Source: Alphaproteobacteria bacterium (lineage in GTDB: Bacteria > Pseudomonadota > Alphaproteobacteria > CAAHEQ01 > UBA3637). From it: DNA of 44,251 nucleotides. The DNA lies in contig JAQVGI010000004.1 in assembly GCA_028696805.1 (NCBI GenBank), positions 1-44,251 of the forward strand. Reading direction: 5' to 3'. Positions 17,620-25,757 of the stretch are shown here, one piece after another; the stretch's first letter is position 1, and each line of letters starts with the position of its first letter. The notes beneath the pieces were generated by a model. It was not told the origin of the DNA and ran no database searches. It saw only the letters and a program-made list of their open reading frames with translations. The position numbers and the translations under genes were made by a program.

Positions 17620-19028
17620 TGTATTTTCTTTCCGGCAATATCCTGGTTGATCTTTTTGAAATCCGACCGGGATATTGCGATGGGCGTCGTCGCATCATGC
17701 GGATTTTTGATGTAAACAAAATTTTTGTCCGACCCCACGATAGAGTATTCGTGTTCCGTCAAAAGATTGACATTTTGCCCGCTGTTATGATCATAGACTT
17801 GTATTTTGTCCCCCTGGGGCTTGAAGGTGCTTTGATTAGCCGCAATGCCGGTCGTCCGAATCATGCCAGGATCATTGAAGCTGTCCATGATGCGTTCCTG
17901 ATTCCAACCTTGGTTCCACTGCACCTGTTCCATCAGGTTGCCGCCCGTCTTCCCGAGAAGCAAAGATTGCAGGCGCACCAATTCAAAGCCGCTGATGTTT
18001 TCAAAGGATACGCCCCTGTTGTCGAAATACTGCTTGACGGCCAGCTCCAACGCGCGCATGTCCGCGTCGCCGCGCGAGAATTGCCCGCTTGTTTCTGCTG
18101 TCAGCAGATCCGTCGGCATGATATGATATGTTTTGGTCGGATCCCCTTTGAATACGACGTCCACGCTGCCGTCCTCGTTGACGCGCAGGGATTCCTCTAT
18201 GATTTTCTGGCCTTCGGGGGTTTGCAAAATCGCCTCGATGGTTGACAAAGTCCGGCAGTTTCCCGCGGATCCCTGGCAGGTCGGCATTTCCATTTTTCCC
18301 GTCGGCGCTTCGTTCAGGAGCTCGGAAGGAACGAGCGTTTTATAAAATGAATTATACAGGGTTTCGCACAATGTCGACTTTATCGTCGCGCACCCTTCCA
18401 TGCACTTTTCCCCATGATCGCATCGGCAGATATTGCCGCACAGGCCGCCGGAAATGCACTCGTTTTGATAGGCCGCATCGAAGTCGGCCTGAAACTTCGA
18501 CCGGACCTCTTTTTCTTTGCGCGCGATTGAGGCCGACAGATTGAGCGCGCCCGACAGGCTCGGCAAATTCTTCTGTCCCCCTTGCTGTCTCAATTGAGCC
18601 GCATCTTCCGCCATCGATTGCGCCAGGGCCACGGAATAGAGGCAAAACACCTTGATAAGCTGGGAGCATCGGGCATCGCCCTCGTCGCATTTCGATAAGA
18701 GGGCAGGGGCCGCATCCGGCGTCAGGCTATCCACGATCGGCGATACACCGCCGGGGTTCGGAATCGGGGACGGAGACGGATCCAGCGGCCCGTAATACGT
18801 TGGCGCCTCTTCATCTCGCCCCAGGGGCAGATCGATCTGCGGGGTGCGCGGCCCCGGCAGCGGCTCCGGCGTATAGGTTGGAGAACCATACGGAGAAACG
18901 CTGTCCACGATCGGCGACACGCCGCCGGGATTCGGCAGCGGAGAGGCGCTCAACGCATTTGGTCTGAAAAGCGCCGCCTGAAAGACGAGAACGCCCCCCA
19001 TCAGCAAAGCTATCCTTGAACAACGCAT
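17616..19028 (-). CDS. Secreted calpain-like cysteine protease
   Basis: In this 470-aa protein, CQGSAGNCRTLSTIEAIL (251-268) matches the calpain entry QG-x-GDCWLL: Gln252 would be the oxyanion residue and Cys258 the nucleophile. HEYSIVGSDKNFVYIKNP (426-443) matches the H-x-YS... NP block, with His426 and Asn442 completing a triad. Before it are a signal peptide-like start (RIALLMGGVLVFQAALF), a Pro-rich linker in which NPGGVSPIVDS occurs twice (33-43 and 91-101), and a cysteine-rich helical region (114-221). ATG 19028 is chosen over 19052 because AAGGCGGGA precedes it and 19052 would leave almost no leader. It is first in the operon. Activity is predicted, not shown; GNC replaces the usual GDC. 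Confidence 0.72.
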   Translation of the reverse strand: MRCSRIALLMGGVLVFQAALFRPNALSASPLPNPGGVSPIVDSVSPYGSPTYTPEPLPGPRTPQIDLPLGRDEEAPTYYGPLDPSPSPIPNPGGVSPIVDSLTPDAAPALLSKCDEGDARCSQLIKVFCLYSVALAQSMAEDAAQLRQQGGQKNLPSLSGALNLSASIARKEKEVRSKFQADFDAAYQNECISGGLCGNICRCDHGEKCMEGCATIKSTLCETLYNSFYKTLVPSELLNEAPTGKMEMPTCQGSAGNCRTLSTIEAILQTPEGQKIIEESLRVNEDGSVDVVFKGDPTKTYHIMPTDLLTAETSGQFSRGDADMRALELAVKQYFDNRGVSFENISGFELVRLQSLLLGKTGGNLMEQVQWNQGWNQERIMDSFNDPGMIRTTGIAANQSTFKPQGDKIQVYDHNSGQNVNLLTEHEYSIVGSDKNFVYIKNPHDATTPIAISRSDFKKINQDIAGKKIQ

Positions 19029-19073
19029 AAATCCCGCCTTTCTGTTTCCCATGGTTCGAATAAACCCTGTGCT

Positions 19074-19102
19074 ATTATTCCAAAACCCGGGACGGAAGTC
19101 AA
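19074..19102 (-). promoter_or_regulatory. Sigma-70 promoter of the calpain-like operon
   Basis: On the minus strand, TTGACT (19097-19102), 17 bp and AATAAT (19074-19079) fit well. It is back to back with the tRNA-Thr promoter. Confidence 0.6.
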
Positions 19103-19115
19103 TGGGATTTTTCGC

Positions 19116-19144
19116 TTGACAAAAAATAAAAAATTATGTATAAC
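19116..19144 (+). promoter_or_regulatory. Strong sigma-70 promoter of tRNA-Thr
   Basis: Perfect TTGACA (19116-19121), 17 bp and TATAAC (19139-19144) lie 10 bp before the mature tRNA 5' end. Confidence 0.75.
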
Positions 19145-19154
19145 GGAGCCTCTT

Positions 19155-19229
19155 GCCGCAGTAGCGTAGGGGTAGCGCACGTCCTTGGTAAGGACGGGGT
19201 CGTGGGTTCGATTCCCACCTGCGGCACCA
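19155..19229 (+). tRNA. tRNA-Thr (GGT)
   Basis: A full cloverleaf is visible: acceptor GCCGCAG/CTGCGGC, D arm GCGT...GCGC, anticodon stem CGTCC/GGACG with loop TTGGTAA (anticodon GGT), T arm GTGGG-TTCGATT-CCCAC and an encoded CCA. The last 19 bases of the gene (plus the following T) are repeated 186 bp downstream. Confidence 0.97.
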
Positions 19230-19416
19230 TTTAAAAAGAGGCCTGCATGGGCCGTTTTCGAATGGCATCGTTAGATGCGAAGCGAACCCACAGGGGCGTG
19301 TGGTTCGAGGCGATAGTTGCCGAAAACAAGTGCTTTGAACGCCGTTTGAGGCTTACGAGCCGAAAGGGGCCCGTTTTCCTTGAAACGGGAATATCCATTC
19401 CCACCTGCGGCACCAT
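19211..19416 (+). repeat. Direct repeat of the tRNA-Thr 3' end bounding a 186-bp structured unit
   Basis: ATTCCCACCTGCGGCACCAT occurs at 19211-19230 (the tRNA 3' end) and again at 19397-19416. Between the copies are several short perfect stems: GCATC-GTTA-GATGC, CCACA-GGGGCG-TGTGG, GGCT-TACG-AGCC and CCCGTTT-TCCTTG-AAACGGG. The last competes with GGGAAT-ATCC-ATTCCC for the same GGG. Both strands are open for about 60 codons here, but no start or ribosome site convinces. It looks like a small tRNA-targeted element, an integration remnant, or a structured RNA trailing the tRNA. Confidence 0.6.
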
Positions 19417-19425
19417 GTCGGACAA

Positions 19426-19455
19426 CCCGCTCGCGGGCCTTTTCCCTTATTTTAT
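19426..19455 (+). terminator. Probable terminator of the tRNA-Thr transcript
   Basis: CCCGC-TC-GCGGG (19426-19437) is followed by CCTTTTCCCTTATTTT. It stands after the second copy of the tRNA tail, so the repeat unit sits between tRNA and terminator. Confidence 0.5.
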
Positions 19456-20859
19456 CTTCACGACGTGCAGGATGTTCGTGTTGCCGTGCGTCGCCAGCGG
19501 AATGCCGGCCGTCATGATGATCTCGTCCCCGGCGCGCCCCAGCTTGTTCTCCTTGGCATAGGAAACGGCCAGCGGCGTGACATCCGCGATGTTGTTGAGC
19601 TTCTTGGAAATGACGACGGGACGGACGCCCCACGCCAGCGTCAGCCGGTCGGCGATTTTCGGCGTCGTCGTCAGCATGACGATCGGCACCAGCGGCCGCT
19701 CGCGCGCGGTGCGCAGCGTCGTCTGGCCGGAGACGGAGTAGCTGACGATGCAGGCGGTGCGGCCCAGGACTTTGAGCATCTGGCGCATGGACGATGTCAT
19801 CGCGCTGGCGATCGTATTGTCGGGCGGCAGGACCGCGATGTCCATCGCCTGTTTGAAATACACGTCCGTTTCGGCGTGATGGATGATTTTCTTCATCATC
19901 CGGGCCGTTTCGACCGGATATTGCCCGATGGCCGTTTCGGCGGACAGCATCACCGCGTCGGCCCCTTCGTAGACGGCGTTCGCGACGTCGGACACTTCCG
20001 CGCGGGTCGGTATCGGCGCGCTGATCATGCTTTCCAGCATCTGGGTCGCGACGATGACGGGGCGGCCGTGCGCGCGGCAGACGCCGATGATGCGCCGCTG
20101 CAATAAAGGCACGGATTCGATCGGGCACTCCACGCCCAGATCGCCGCGGGCGACCATCACGGCGTCCGACAGCTCGACGATTTCCTTAAGGTGGGCCAGC
20201 GCCGAAGGCTTTTCGATTTTCGCGATGATGCCGGCCTTGTCTCCGATCAGCGCGCGCGCCGCAATGATGTCTGCCGGCTGTTGCACGAACGACAGGCAGA
20301 TCCAATCGACCCCCAGCTTCAAAGCGAACGCCAGGTCTTTCCTGTCTTTTTCGGTCAGCGCCGAAATCGGCAGCACGACATGCGGCAGGTTGATGCCCTT
20401 GTGGTTGGACAGCGCGCCGCCGACAACGACGCGCGTGTTCGCGTAATCCTTGCCGAAAGAAACGACGCGCAGCTGGATGCGGCCGTCGTTCAGCAGCAGC
20501 GTCATGTTCTTTTTCAGCGCCCGGTAGATTTCCGGATGCATCAGCTGCGCCCGCCGCTCGTCCCCGGGCTGCGCGTCCATATCCAGCCGGAAAGCCTGGC
20601 CTTTTTTCAGCAGGGCGGGCGCGATAAACATGCCGACGCGCAGTTTCGGCCCCTGCAAGTCGGCGACGATGCCGATGTGCCTGTCCAGCTTTTGGGCCAG
20701 CCGGCGGATGTTTTGGAATGTCCGGTGATGGGTGGCCTGGTCGCCGTGGCTGAAATTGATCCGGAACACATCGACGCCCGACAGGATCAGTTTTTCGATC
20801 ATGTCCGGCGCCTCGGTGCCGGGGCCCAGTGTCGCGATGATTTTCGTAAAGCTGTGCAT
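19447..20859 (-). CDS. pyk: Pyruvate kinase
   Basis: Pyruvate kinase makes pyruvate and ATP from phosphoenolpyruvate, the last step of glycolysis. The 470-aa length is normal. Motifs are TKIIATLGPGTEAP and FRINFSHG at the N-terminus, DLQGPKLRVG, the catalytic AKIEKPSAL, MVARGDLGVECP and VIVATQMLESMI, followed by the C-terminal allosteric-type domain ending HVVKIK. The start at 20859 follows AAAGGATAATTCC; a longer frame to 21063 runs through the galM-like gene and is rejected. It is last of three minus-strand genes with gaps of 3-4 bp. Confidence 0.96.
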   Translation of the reverse strand: MHSFTKIIATLGPGTEAPDMIEKLILSGVDVFRINFSHGDQATHHRTFQNIRRLAQKLDRHIGIVADLQGPKLRVGMFIAPALLKKGQAFRLDMDAQPGDERRAQLMHPEIYRALKKNMTLLLNDGRIQLRVVSFGKDYANTRVVVGGALSNHKGINLPHVVLPISALTEKDRKDLAFALKLGVDWICLSFVQQPADIIAARALIGDKAGIIAKIEKPSALAHLKEIVELSDAVMVARGDLGVECPIESVPLLQRRIIGVCRAHGRPVIVATQMLESMISAPIPTRAEVSDVANAVYEGADAVMLSAETAIGQYPVETARMMKKIIHHAETDVYFKQAMDIAVLPPDNTIASAMTSSMRQMLKVLGRTACIVSYSVSGQTTLRTARERPLVPIVMLTTTPKIADRLTLAWGVRPVVISKKLNNIADVTPLAVSYAKENKLGRAGDEIIMTAGIPLATHGNTNILHVVKIK

Positions 20860-20863
20860 GGAA

Positions 20864-21733
20864 TTATCCTTTGATTTTGAAAGAAACGCGGCCCGAGATG
20901 CTCTGGCCGGGGCCGATGCTGCGGATACCCGTGCCGATGACGCCGGCGGCGGCCAGGTTGAACGCGTCCGCGGTGGCCGACCACGGCTCCAGGCAGAAGA
21001 AATCCTTGCCTTTCGGCGCAAAGAGCGTGATGTGCCGGAATCCGTCGTCCGTCGTGATTTCAATCAGGGTGTCCCGATCGGGGTAGATGATTTTCGCCGA
21101 CTGCTCGAACCCGCCGAAAACCGTGTTAAACGCGTCTTTCAAGACTTTGCCGCCGCCGAAATCCCATTCGTTCGGCGTGGGGTAGGGCTTGTCGAAAATC
21201 GGGTCGTTTTCGTTGACCCAGACGACGCGCGAGTTGAAATCCAGCACGACATCCTTTGTCTTGGGAAAGAACGGGTGCACGCCCATCGCGCACGGCATCG
21301 GCAGGGGCGACGGGTTGCGGATGGTTATCTCCATGTCCCATCCGGCGTCCGTCAGGGTGTATGTCAGCGTCGCGGCGTAATCGAACGGGAAGCCCTTCGT
21401 CTTGTCATGCGCGTATTCCAAGGCCAGGCGCGCGTCGGTTTGCTCGGCGACCCGCCACGCGCCGACCCAGCCGTCGCCGTGGATCGGGTCTTTGAAATCG
21501 GGGTGCGTCTTGGGCACTTTGCGGATGATCCCCCAGTATGAAAACGCGCCGTTCCGGATGCGCCCGCAATAGGGCAGCATGACGAACAGCGCTGCGTCCG
21601 CCGGGTTCTGGGAGCCCTCTTTCATCGGCCGCAGTATGTCCCGCCCCTTGTATGTCAGGGATGCGACGCTGCCGCCGAGCCGGGGCAGGATCGTCATCTG
21701 CATGTCTTGATTGGATAAAACAACTGGATGCAT
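20864..21733 (-). CDS. Aldose 1-epimerase family protein
   Basis: The 289-aa protein belongs to the galactose mutarotase-like beta-sandwich superfamily. MQMTILPRLGGSVASLTYKG is the N-terminal signature, GRIRNGAF and IHGDGWVGAW hold the first conserved His region, MGVHPFFP contains the catalytic-type His, and FFCLEPWSATADAFNL the conserved Glu-Pro. It probably interconverts anomers of an aldose; the substrate cannot be read. It lies between the GGDEF-like gene and pyk, so the operon may be linked to sugar use. Confidence 0.85.
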   Translation of the reverse strand: MHPVVLSNQDMQMTILPRLGGSVASLTYKGRDILRPMKEGSQNPADAALFVMLPYCGRIRNGAFSYWGIIRKVPKTHPDFKDPIHGDGWVGAWRVAEQTDARLALEYAHDKTKGFPFDYAATLTYTLTDAGWDMEITIRNPSPLPMPCAMGVHPFFPKTKDVVLDFNSRVVWVNENDPIFDKPYPTPNEWDFGGGKVLKDAFNTVFGGFEQSAKIIYPDRDTLIEITTDDGFRHITLFAPKGKDFFCLEPWSATADAFNLAAAGVIGTGIRSIGPGQSISGRVSFKIKG

Positions 21734-21736
21734 TTC

Positions 21737-22798
21737 CTATCCCCTTTTTTTAGAAGCCTTGTCCGTTTTTTTCAGCTTGCCCGCCGCATCCGCCGCGTGC
21801 TGGGCGTCCAGCAGCAGGTCGTCGATGGTGTCGTCGGGCGTTTCCTTGCCGGTGACGCCGAATGTCGCCTCGATGAACGAGCCGTTGGTGGACCGGAGGT
21901 TGTATTCCTGAATTTTTTCCTTCAGCCTGTCCGAGACGAACATGCTGTTTTCCAAAGGCGTTTCGGGCAGGACGATGGCGAATTCGACATCGCCGATGCG
22001 GCCGATGATGTCGGATTCTCGGATGGACGCCCGGCAGATATTGACGATTTGCCGCAGCATGTCGTCCGAAAAGCCCTGCGCCGGCGCGCTGACATTCTGA
22101 TAATGGCTGAACCGCGCGACCATCAGCGACAGCTGGCGAGAGTAGCGGATGGCCCGCTTCAATTCGCGGGCGGCCGTTTCCAAAAACGCCTGGCGGTTCA
22201 GCATGCCGGTCAGCGGGTCGACGGACGCCAGATAGCGCAGCTCTTCCTCCAATTTCTTGCGGCCGGTGATGTCGAACCCGACGGCGTGCACGGCGGACGG
22301 CGCCCCCTTGTCGTCGTAGATGACGCGGTTCGTCCATGAAATCCAGCATTTGTCGCCGTTCTTTTTGATGTTTTCCGCCTCGTATTCCAAATACAGCCGC
22401 GGGTTGGCGATGATGCGGGCGACAAGGGGGAGTTTCGGGTTTTCCTTCGACGCGGCGGCGAAAATAGTGCCGAAAGCGCTTTTGCCGACCAGCTCGCGCC
22501 GGGCGTATCCGAACAATTTCAGGCCGTGGTCGTTGATCTGCGCGATCTTGCCCCGCGCGTCCATGGACAGGATGATGCTTTCCGCCTCCGCGGAAATAAA
22601 GGGATGCAGGCCTTCCTTCTGCTTGCGCACCTCTTCCAATTCCTTGCTCTTGGCGATGAGATCGGTTTTCAGCCGGATGATTTTCCGGCGTGCCCGCACG
22701 GCCCAGACGGACAGGATCAAGGTCGAAAACGCCAGCAGAACCGCCGCCGCTGCGCAAACTCCTGGGATCATGGTCGAATGGACAGCCGGTCCGGTCAT
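21737..22798 (-). CDS. PAS-GGDEF protein with degenerate GGDEF motif
   Basis: The 353-aa protein has one N-terminal membrane span (about residues 11-33, GVCAAAAVLLAFSTLILSVWAV), a short coiled coil, a PAS domain (about 70-182) and a GGDEF domain (from SVDPLTGMLNR, 192-202). The diguanylate cyclase signature GG(D/E)EF reads GDVEF (269-273), and the metal-binding D-x-D-x-F stretch reads MVARFSHYQ (from 226), so both key acidic sites are lost. It is probably not an active cyclase and may act as a receptor or scaffold. The start at 22798 follows AAAGGAGA; the frame reaches 22924 but that part overlaps the sufB promoter region. First gene of the operon with galM-like and pyk. Confidence 0.85.
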   Translation of the reverse strand: MTGPAVHSTMIPGVCAAAAVLLAFSTLILSVWAVRARRKIIRLKTDLIAKSKELEEVRKQKEGLHPFISAEAESIILSMDARGKIAQINDHGLKLFGYARRELVGKSAFGTIFAAASKENPKLPLVARIIANPRLYLEYEAENIKKNGDKCWISWTNRVIYDDKGAPSAVHAVGFDITGRKKLEEELRYLASVDPLTGMLNRQAFLETAARELKRAIRYSRQLSLMVARFSHYQNVSAPAQGFSDDMLRQIVNICRASIRESDIIGRIGDVEFAIVLPETPLENSMFVSDRLKEKIQEYNLRSTNGSFIEATFGVTGKETPDDTIDDLLLDAQHAADAAGKLKKTDKASKKRG

Positions 22799-22932
22799 TG
22801 CAATGTCTCCTTTGGGAATGGTTCGAATTGAGATTATCCTTTTTTTTGCTTCAAAACAAGAGGGCGAACGCTTTTTCTTGACTTTTTTTGAAAAATAGGC
22901 CATCTTATCACCCGATTTCAACAAGGATGCAC

Positions 22933-24369
22933 ATGACGCACAAAAACGCCGGCTATGGATTGGACAGAGAATATCGATACGGATTCGAAACCGACATCGA
23001 TACGGACATGGCGCCGCCCGGCCTGAACGAGGACATCGTCCGGCTGATTTCCGCGAAGAAAGGCGAGCCGGACTGGCTGCTGGATTTCCGGTTGCGCGCC
23101 TATCGCCGCTGGCTGACGATGCGCGAGCCGCACTGGGGGAACATCGATTATCCCCCGATCGACTACCAGGCGCTGTCCTATTACGCGGCGCCGAAGAAAA
23201 AGGCCGGGCCGAAGTCGATGGACGAGGTCGACCCGGAGCTGATTAAAACCTACGACAAGCTGGGGATTCCGCTGGAAGAGCAAAAGGTGCTCGCCGGCGT
23301 GGCGGTGGACGCCATTTTCGACAGCGTGTCCGTCGCGACGACCTATAAGAGCCACCTGGCCGCGCAAGGCATCCTCTTCTGCCCGATATCGGAGGCCGTC
23401 CGCGAATATCCCGATCTGGTTCGGAAATACCTGGGCTCGGTCGTGCCGCCGTCGGATAATTTCTTCGCCTGCCTGAACAGCGCGGTCTTCTCGGACGGGT
23501 CGTTCGTCTATATCCCGAAGGGCGTCAAAAGCCCGCTGGAATTGTCCAGCTATTTCCGCATCAACGCCCGCAATTCCGGCCAGTTCGAACGGACGCTGAT
23601 CATCGCCGAGGAGGGCAGTTATGTCAGCTATCTGGAAGGCTGCACCGCGCCGCAGCGCGACGAGAACCAGCTGCACGCCGCGGTGGTCGAAATCGTCGTG
23701 AGGAACGGGGCCGAGGTCAAATACTCGACGGTTCAAAACTGGTATCCCGGGGACAAGAACGGCAGGGGAGGCATTTACAATTTCGTCACGAAGCGCGGCG
23801 TCTGCCACAACAACGCGACCCTGTCGTGGACGCAGGTGGAGACGGGATCGGCGCTGACATGGAAATACCCGTCGTGCATTTTGAAGGGGGACGGCGCCGT
23901 CGGCGCGTTTTACTCGGTCGCCCTGACGAACAACCATCAGATGGCCGACACGGGGACGCGGATGATTCACCTGGGCAAAAACACGACCTCGACGATTATT
24001 TCCAAAGGCATTTCCGCCGGCCGTTCGTCGCAGACTTACCGCGGGCTGGTCAGAATCGGCGCGGCGGCAGAAAACGCCCGGAACGTGTCGCGGTGCGACA
24101 GCCTGCTGATCGGCGGGCTGTGCGCGGCCCATACGATTCCGGCGCAGGAATGCGCCCATCCGAGCGGCGTCATCGAGCACGAGGCGACGACCAGCAAGAT
24201 TTCGGAGGATCAGCTGTTCTACGCCCAGGCGCGCGGGCTGGATGCCGAGCAGGCGGTCGGCCTGATCGTCAACGGATTCTGCCGGGAGGTGATGCAGAAG
24301 CTGCCGATGGAATTCGCTGTGGAAGCGCAAAAGCTCATCGGCGTTCAACTGGAAGGAAGCGTGGGATAA
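22933..24369 (+). CDS. sufB: Fe-S cluster assembly protein SufB
   Basis: SufB is the scaffold on which the SufBC2D complex builds Fe-S clusters. The 478-aa protein includes [51 protein letters not shown], the C-terminal RCDSLLIG cysteine, and [22 protein letters not shown] choose ATG 22933 (MTHKNAGYG) with AAGGA five bases upstream; ATG 22927 and 22888 are in frame but fit the ribosome site worse. A TTGACT at 22878-22883 may be the -35 element, with a poor -10 after it. No IscR-type gene is adjacent. The stop overlaps the next ATG as TAATG. Confidence 0.97.
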   Translation: MTHKNAGYGLDREYRYGFETDIDTDMAPPGLNEDIVRLISAKKGEPDWLLDFRLRAYRRWLTMREPHWGNIDYPPIDYQALSYYAAPKKKAGPKSMDEVDPELIKTYDKLGIPLEEQKVLAGVAVDAIFDSVSVATTYKSHLAAQGILFCPISEAVREYPDLVRKYLGSVVPPSDNFFACLNSAVFSDGSFVYIPKGVKSPLELSSYFRINARNSGQFERTLIIAEEGSYVSYLEGCTAPQRDENQLHAAVVEIVVRNGAEVKYSTVQNWYPGDKNGRGGIYNFVTKRGVCHNNATLSWTQVETGSALTWKYPSCILKGDGAVGAFYSVALTNNHQMADTGTRMIHLGKNTTSTIISKGISAGRSSQTYRGLVRIGAAAENARNVSRCDSLLIGGLCAAHTIPAQECAHPSGVIEHEATTSKISEDQLFYAQARGLDAEQAVGLIVNGFCREVMQKLPMEFAVEAQKLIGVQLEGSVG

Positions 24370-24410
24370 TGGATAAAATGGAAAAAATCAAGAAGCGGTT
24401 GGAGGAATAA
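24369..24410 (+). CDS. 13-codon mini-ORF coupling sufB to sufC
   Basis: ATG at 24369 overlaps the sufB stop (TAATG) and encodes [13 protein letters not shown] before a TAA at 24408-24410, which in turn overlaps the sufC ATG (TAATG again). The sufC ribosome site GGAGGA lies in its last codons. The peptide would be a short, charged amphipathic helix. Exact stop-start joins on both sides suggest it is translated, perhaps only to carry ribosomes to sufC, but no function is known. Confidence 0.5.
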   Translation: MDKMEKIKKRLEE

Positions 24411-25153
24411 TGTCGTTGCTGGAAATTAAAAATGTGTGCGCTTCGGTCGGGGACAAAGAGATTCTCCATGATTTTTCGCTGACCATCGGCGCGGGCGAAA
24501 TCCACGCGATCATGGGGCCGAACGGGACGGGGAAAAGCACGTTGTCCTATGTCGTTGCAGGGCATCCCGCGTACCGCGTCAGCGCCGGGTCGATTATGTT
24601 CAAAGGGAAAGACCTGTTGGCGATGACGCCGGACGAGCGCGCGAACGCGGGCGTTTTCCTGGCGTTCCAGCATCCGATCGAACTGCCGGGCGTGACGAAC
24701 GCGCTGTTCTTGAAAACGGCGCTGAACGCCAAGCGCCGGTTCAACGGCGAGCCGGATCTGGACGCCGTCCAATACATGAAGCGCCTGAAAGCCCGCGCGA
24801 CGGCGCTGGGCGTTTCGGACGACATGCTGAAACGGCCGGTCAACGTCGGCTTTTCGGGCGGCGAAAAAAAGAAGATGGAAACTTTCCAGATGGCGTTTTT
24901 GGAACCGGATCTGTGCCTGTTGGACGAAATGGATTCGGGGCTGGATGTCGACGCGTTGAAAATCGTGTCGGACGCCGTGAACATCATGCGCGAAAAGCAC
25001 CGCTCGTTTTTAATCATCACGCACCACGAGCGGATTTTGGAGCATATCGTCCCGGATGTCGTGCATGTGATGATCGGCGGGAAAATCGTCGCGTCGGGGG
25101 ACAAGGCGCTGGCACGGGAAATCGACAAAGGCGGATATGAAAAGTATCGATAA
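24410..25153 (+). CDS. sufC: Fe-S cluster assembly ATPase SufC
   Basis: SufC is the ABC-type ATPase that drives the SufBC2D scaffold; it is cytoplasmic, not a transporter. The 247-aa protein shows Walker A GPNGTGKST, the Q-loop region FLAFQHPIELPGV, a FSGGEKKKMETFQ signature, Walker B LCLLDEMDSGLD typical of SufC, and the switch His in IITHHERIL. GGAGGA lies upstream. It overlaps sufD by 17 bp. Confidence 0.97.
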   Translation: MSLLEIKNVCASVGDKEILHDFSLTIGAGEIHAIMGPNGTGKSTLSYVVAGHPAYRVSAGSIMFKGKDLLAMTPDERANAGVFLAFQHPIELPGVTNALFLKTALNAKRRFNGEPDLDAVQYMKRLKARATALGVSDDMLKRPVNVGFSGGEKKKMETFQMAFLEPDLCLLDEMDSGLDVDALKIVSDAVNIMREKHRSFLIITHHERILEHIVPDVVHVMIGGKIVASGDKALAREIDKGGYEKYR

Positions 25154-25757
25154 CATCGTTTCGCTTTCGAAAAACGGGCGGGTTGTTCCGGTGGAGCCTC
25201 GAGCGGATATTCGGGATATTTCCGTGTCCGAAAACGAGGCTGTTTTGCTGAATATCCTGCATGTGTCGGGGGATGTTCATGTGCGCGTGCGGCTGGCGGG
25301 CGCGGGCGCGAAATGTGTTTTGAACTGCATATATTTATCTAATGAAAACAATATGAATAATATCGTTCTTGAAGTATTGCACGAATCTAAAAACACGCAT
25401 TCCGAGCAAAAAATCAAAGGCGTGGCGACGGACGGGGGGCAAGTTGCCCTGACCGGCGTGATCCGTATCGGAAAAGACGCCGCGCAATCCGTCGGGCTGC
25501 AGCATCACCGCGGGATTTTGTTGTCGGAAAAAGCGCAAATCGCTGCGACGCCGCGGCTTGAAATCCTGACCGACGATGTTCAGTGCGCGCACGGGTCGGC
25601 CATCGGCGCGCTGGACGAGCGCCAGGTGTTTTACATGATGTCGCGCGGCATTCCGGAACAAACGGCGCGCCCCCTCTTGTTAAAAGCGTTTTTACATGAT
25701 ATAGTGCCGGACGATTGGCATGCGGTTATCGATGATTGGATGGCACGGAATGTTTAA
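25137..25757 (+). CDS. sufD: Half-length SufD
   Basis: SufD normally pairs with SufB and is about 420 aa; this one is 206 aa. It keeps the later beta-helix (VRLAGAGAKCVLNCIYLS, HESKNTHSEQKIKGV) and the conserved C-terminal domain (KAQIAATPRLEILTDDVQCAHGSAIGALDERQVFYMMSRGI), but the N-terminal helical half is absent and nothing upstream encodes it, because the start lies inside the sufC end. AAAGGCGG precedes the ATG. The reading frame is intact and tightly packed in the operon, so it looks like a functional short form rather than a wreck. It overlaps sufS by 8 bp. Confidence 0.88.
   Translation: MKSIDNIVSLSKNGRVVPVEPRADIRDISVSENEAVLLNILHVSGDVHVRVRLAGAGAKCVLNCIYLSNENNMNNIVLEVLHESKNTHSEQKIKGVATDGGQVALTGVIRIGKDAAQSVGLQHHRGILLSEKAQIAATPRLEILTDDVQCAHGSAIGALDERQVFYMMSRGIPEQTARPLLLKAFLHDIVPDDWHAVIDDWMARNV

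Noticed and set aside
19231-19425. Small open frames on both strands after tRNA-Thr
   Set aside because: No ribosome site or family; the segment is better explained as a repeat-bounded structured unit.
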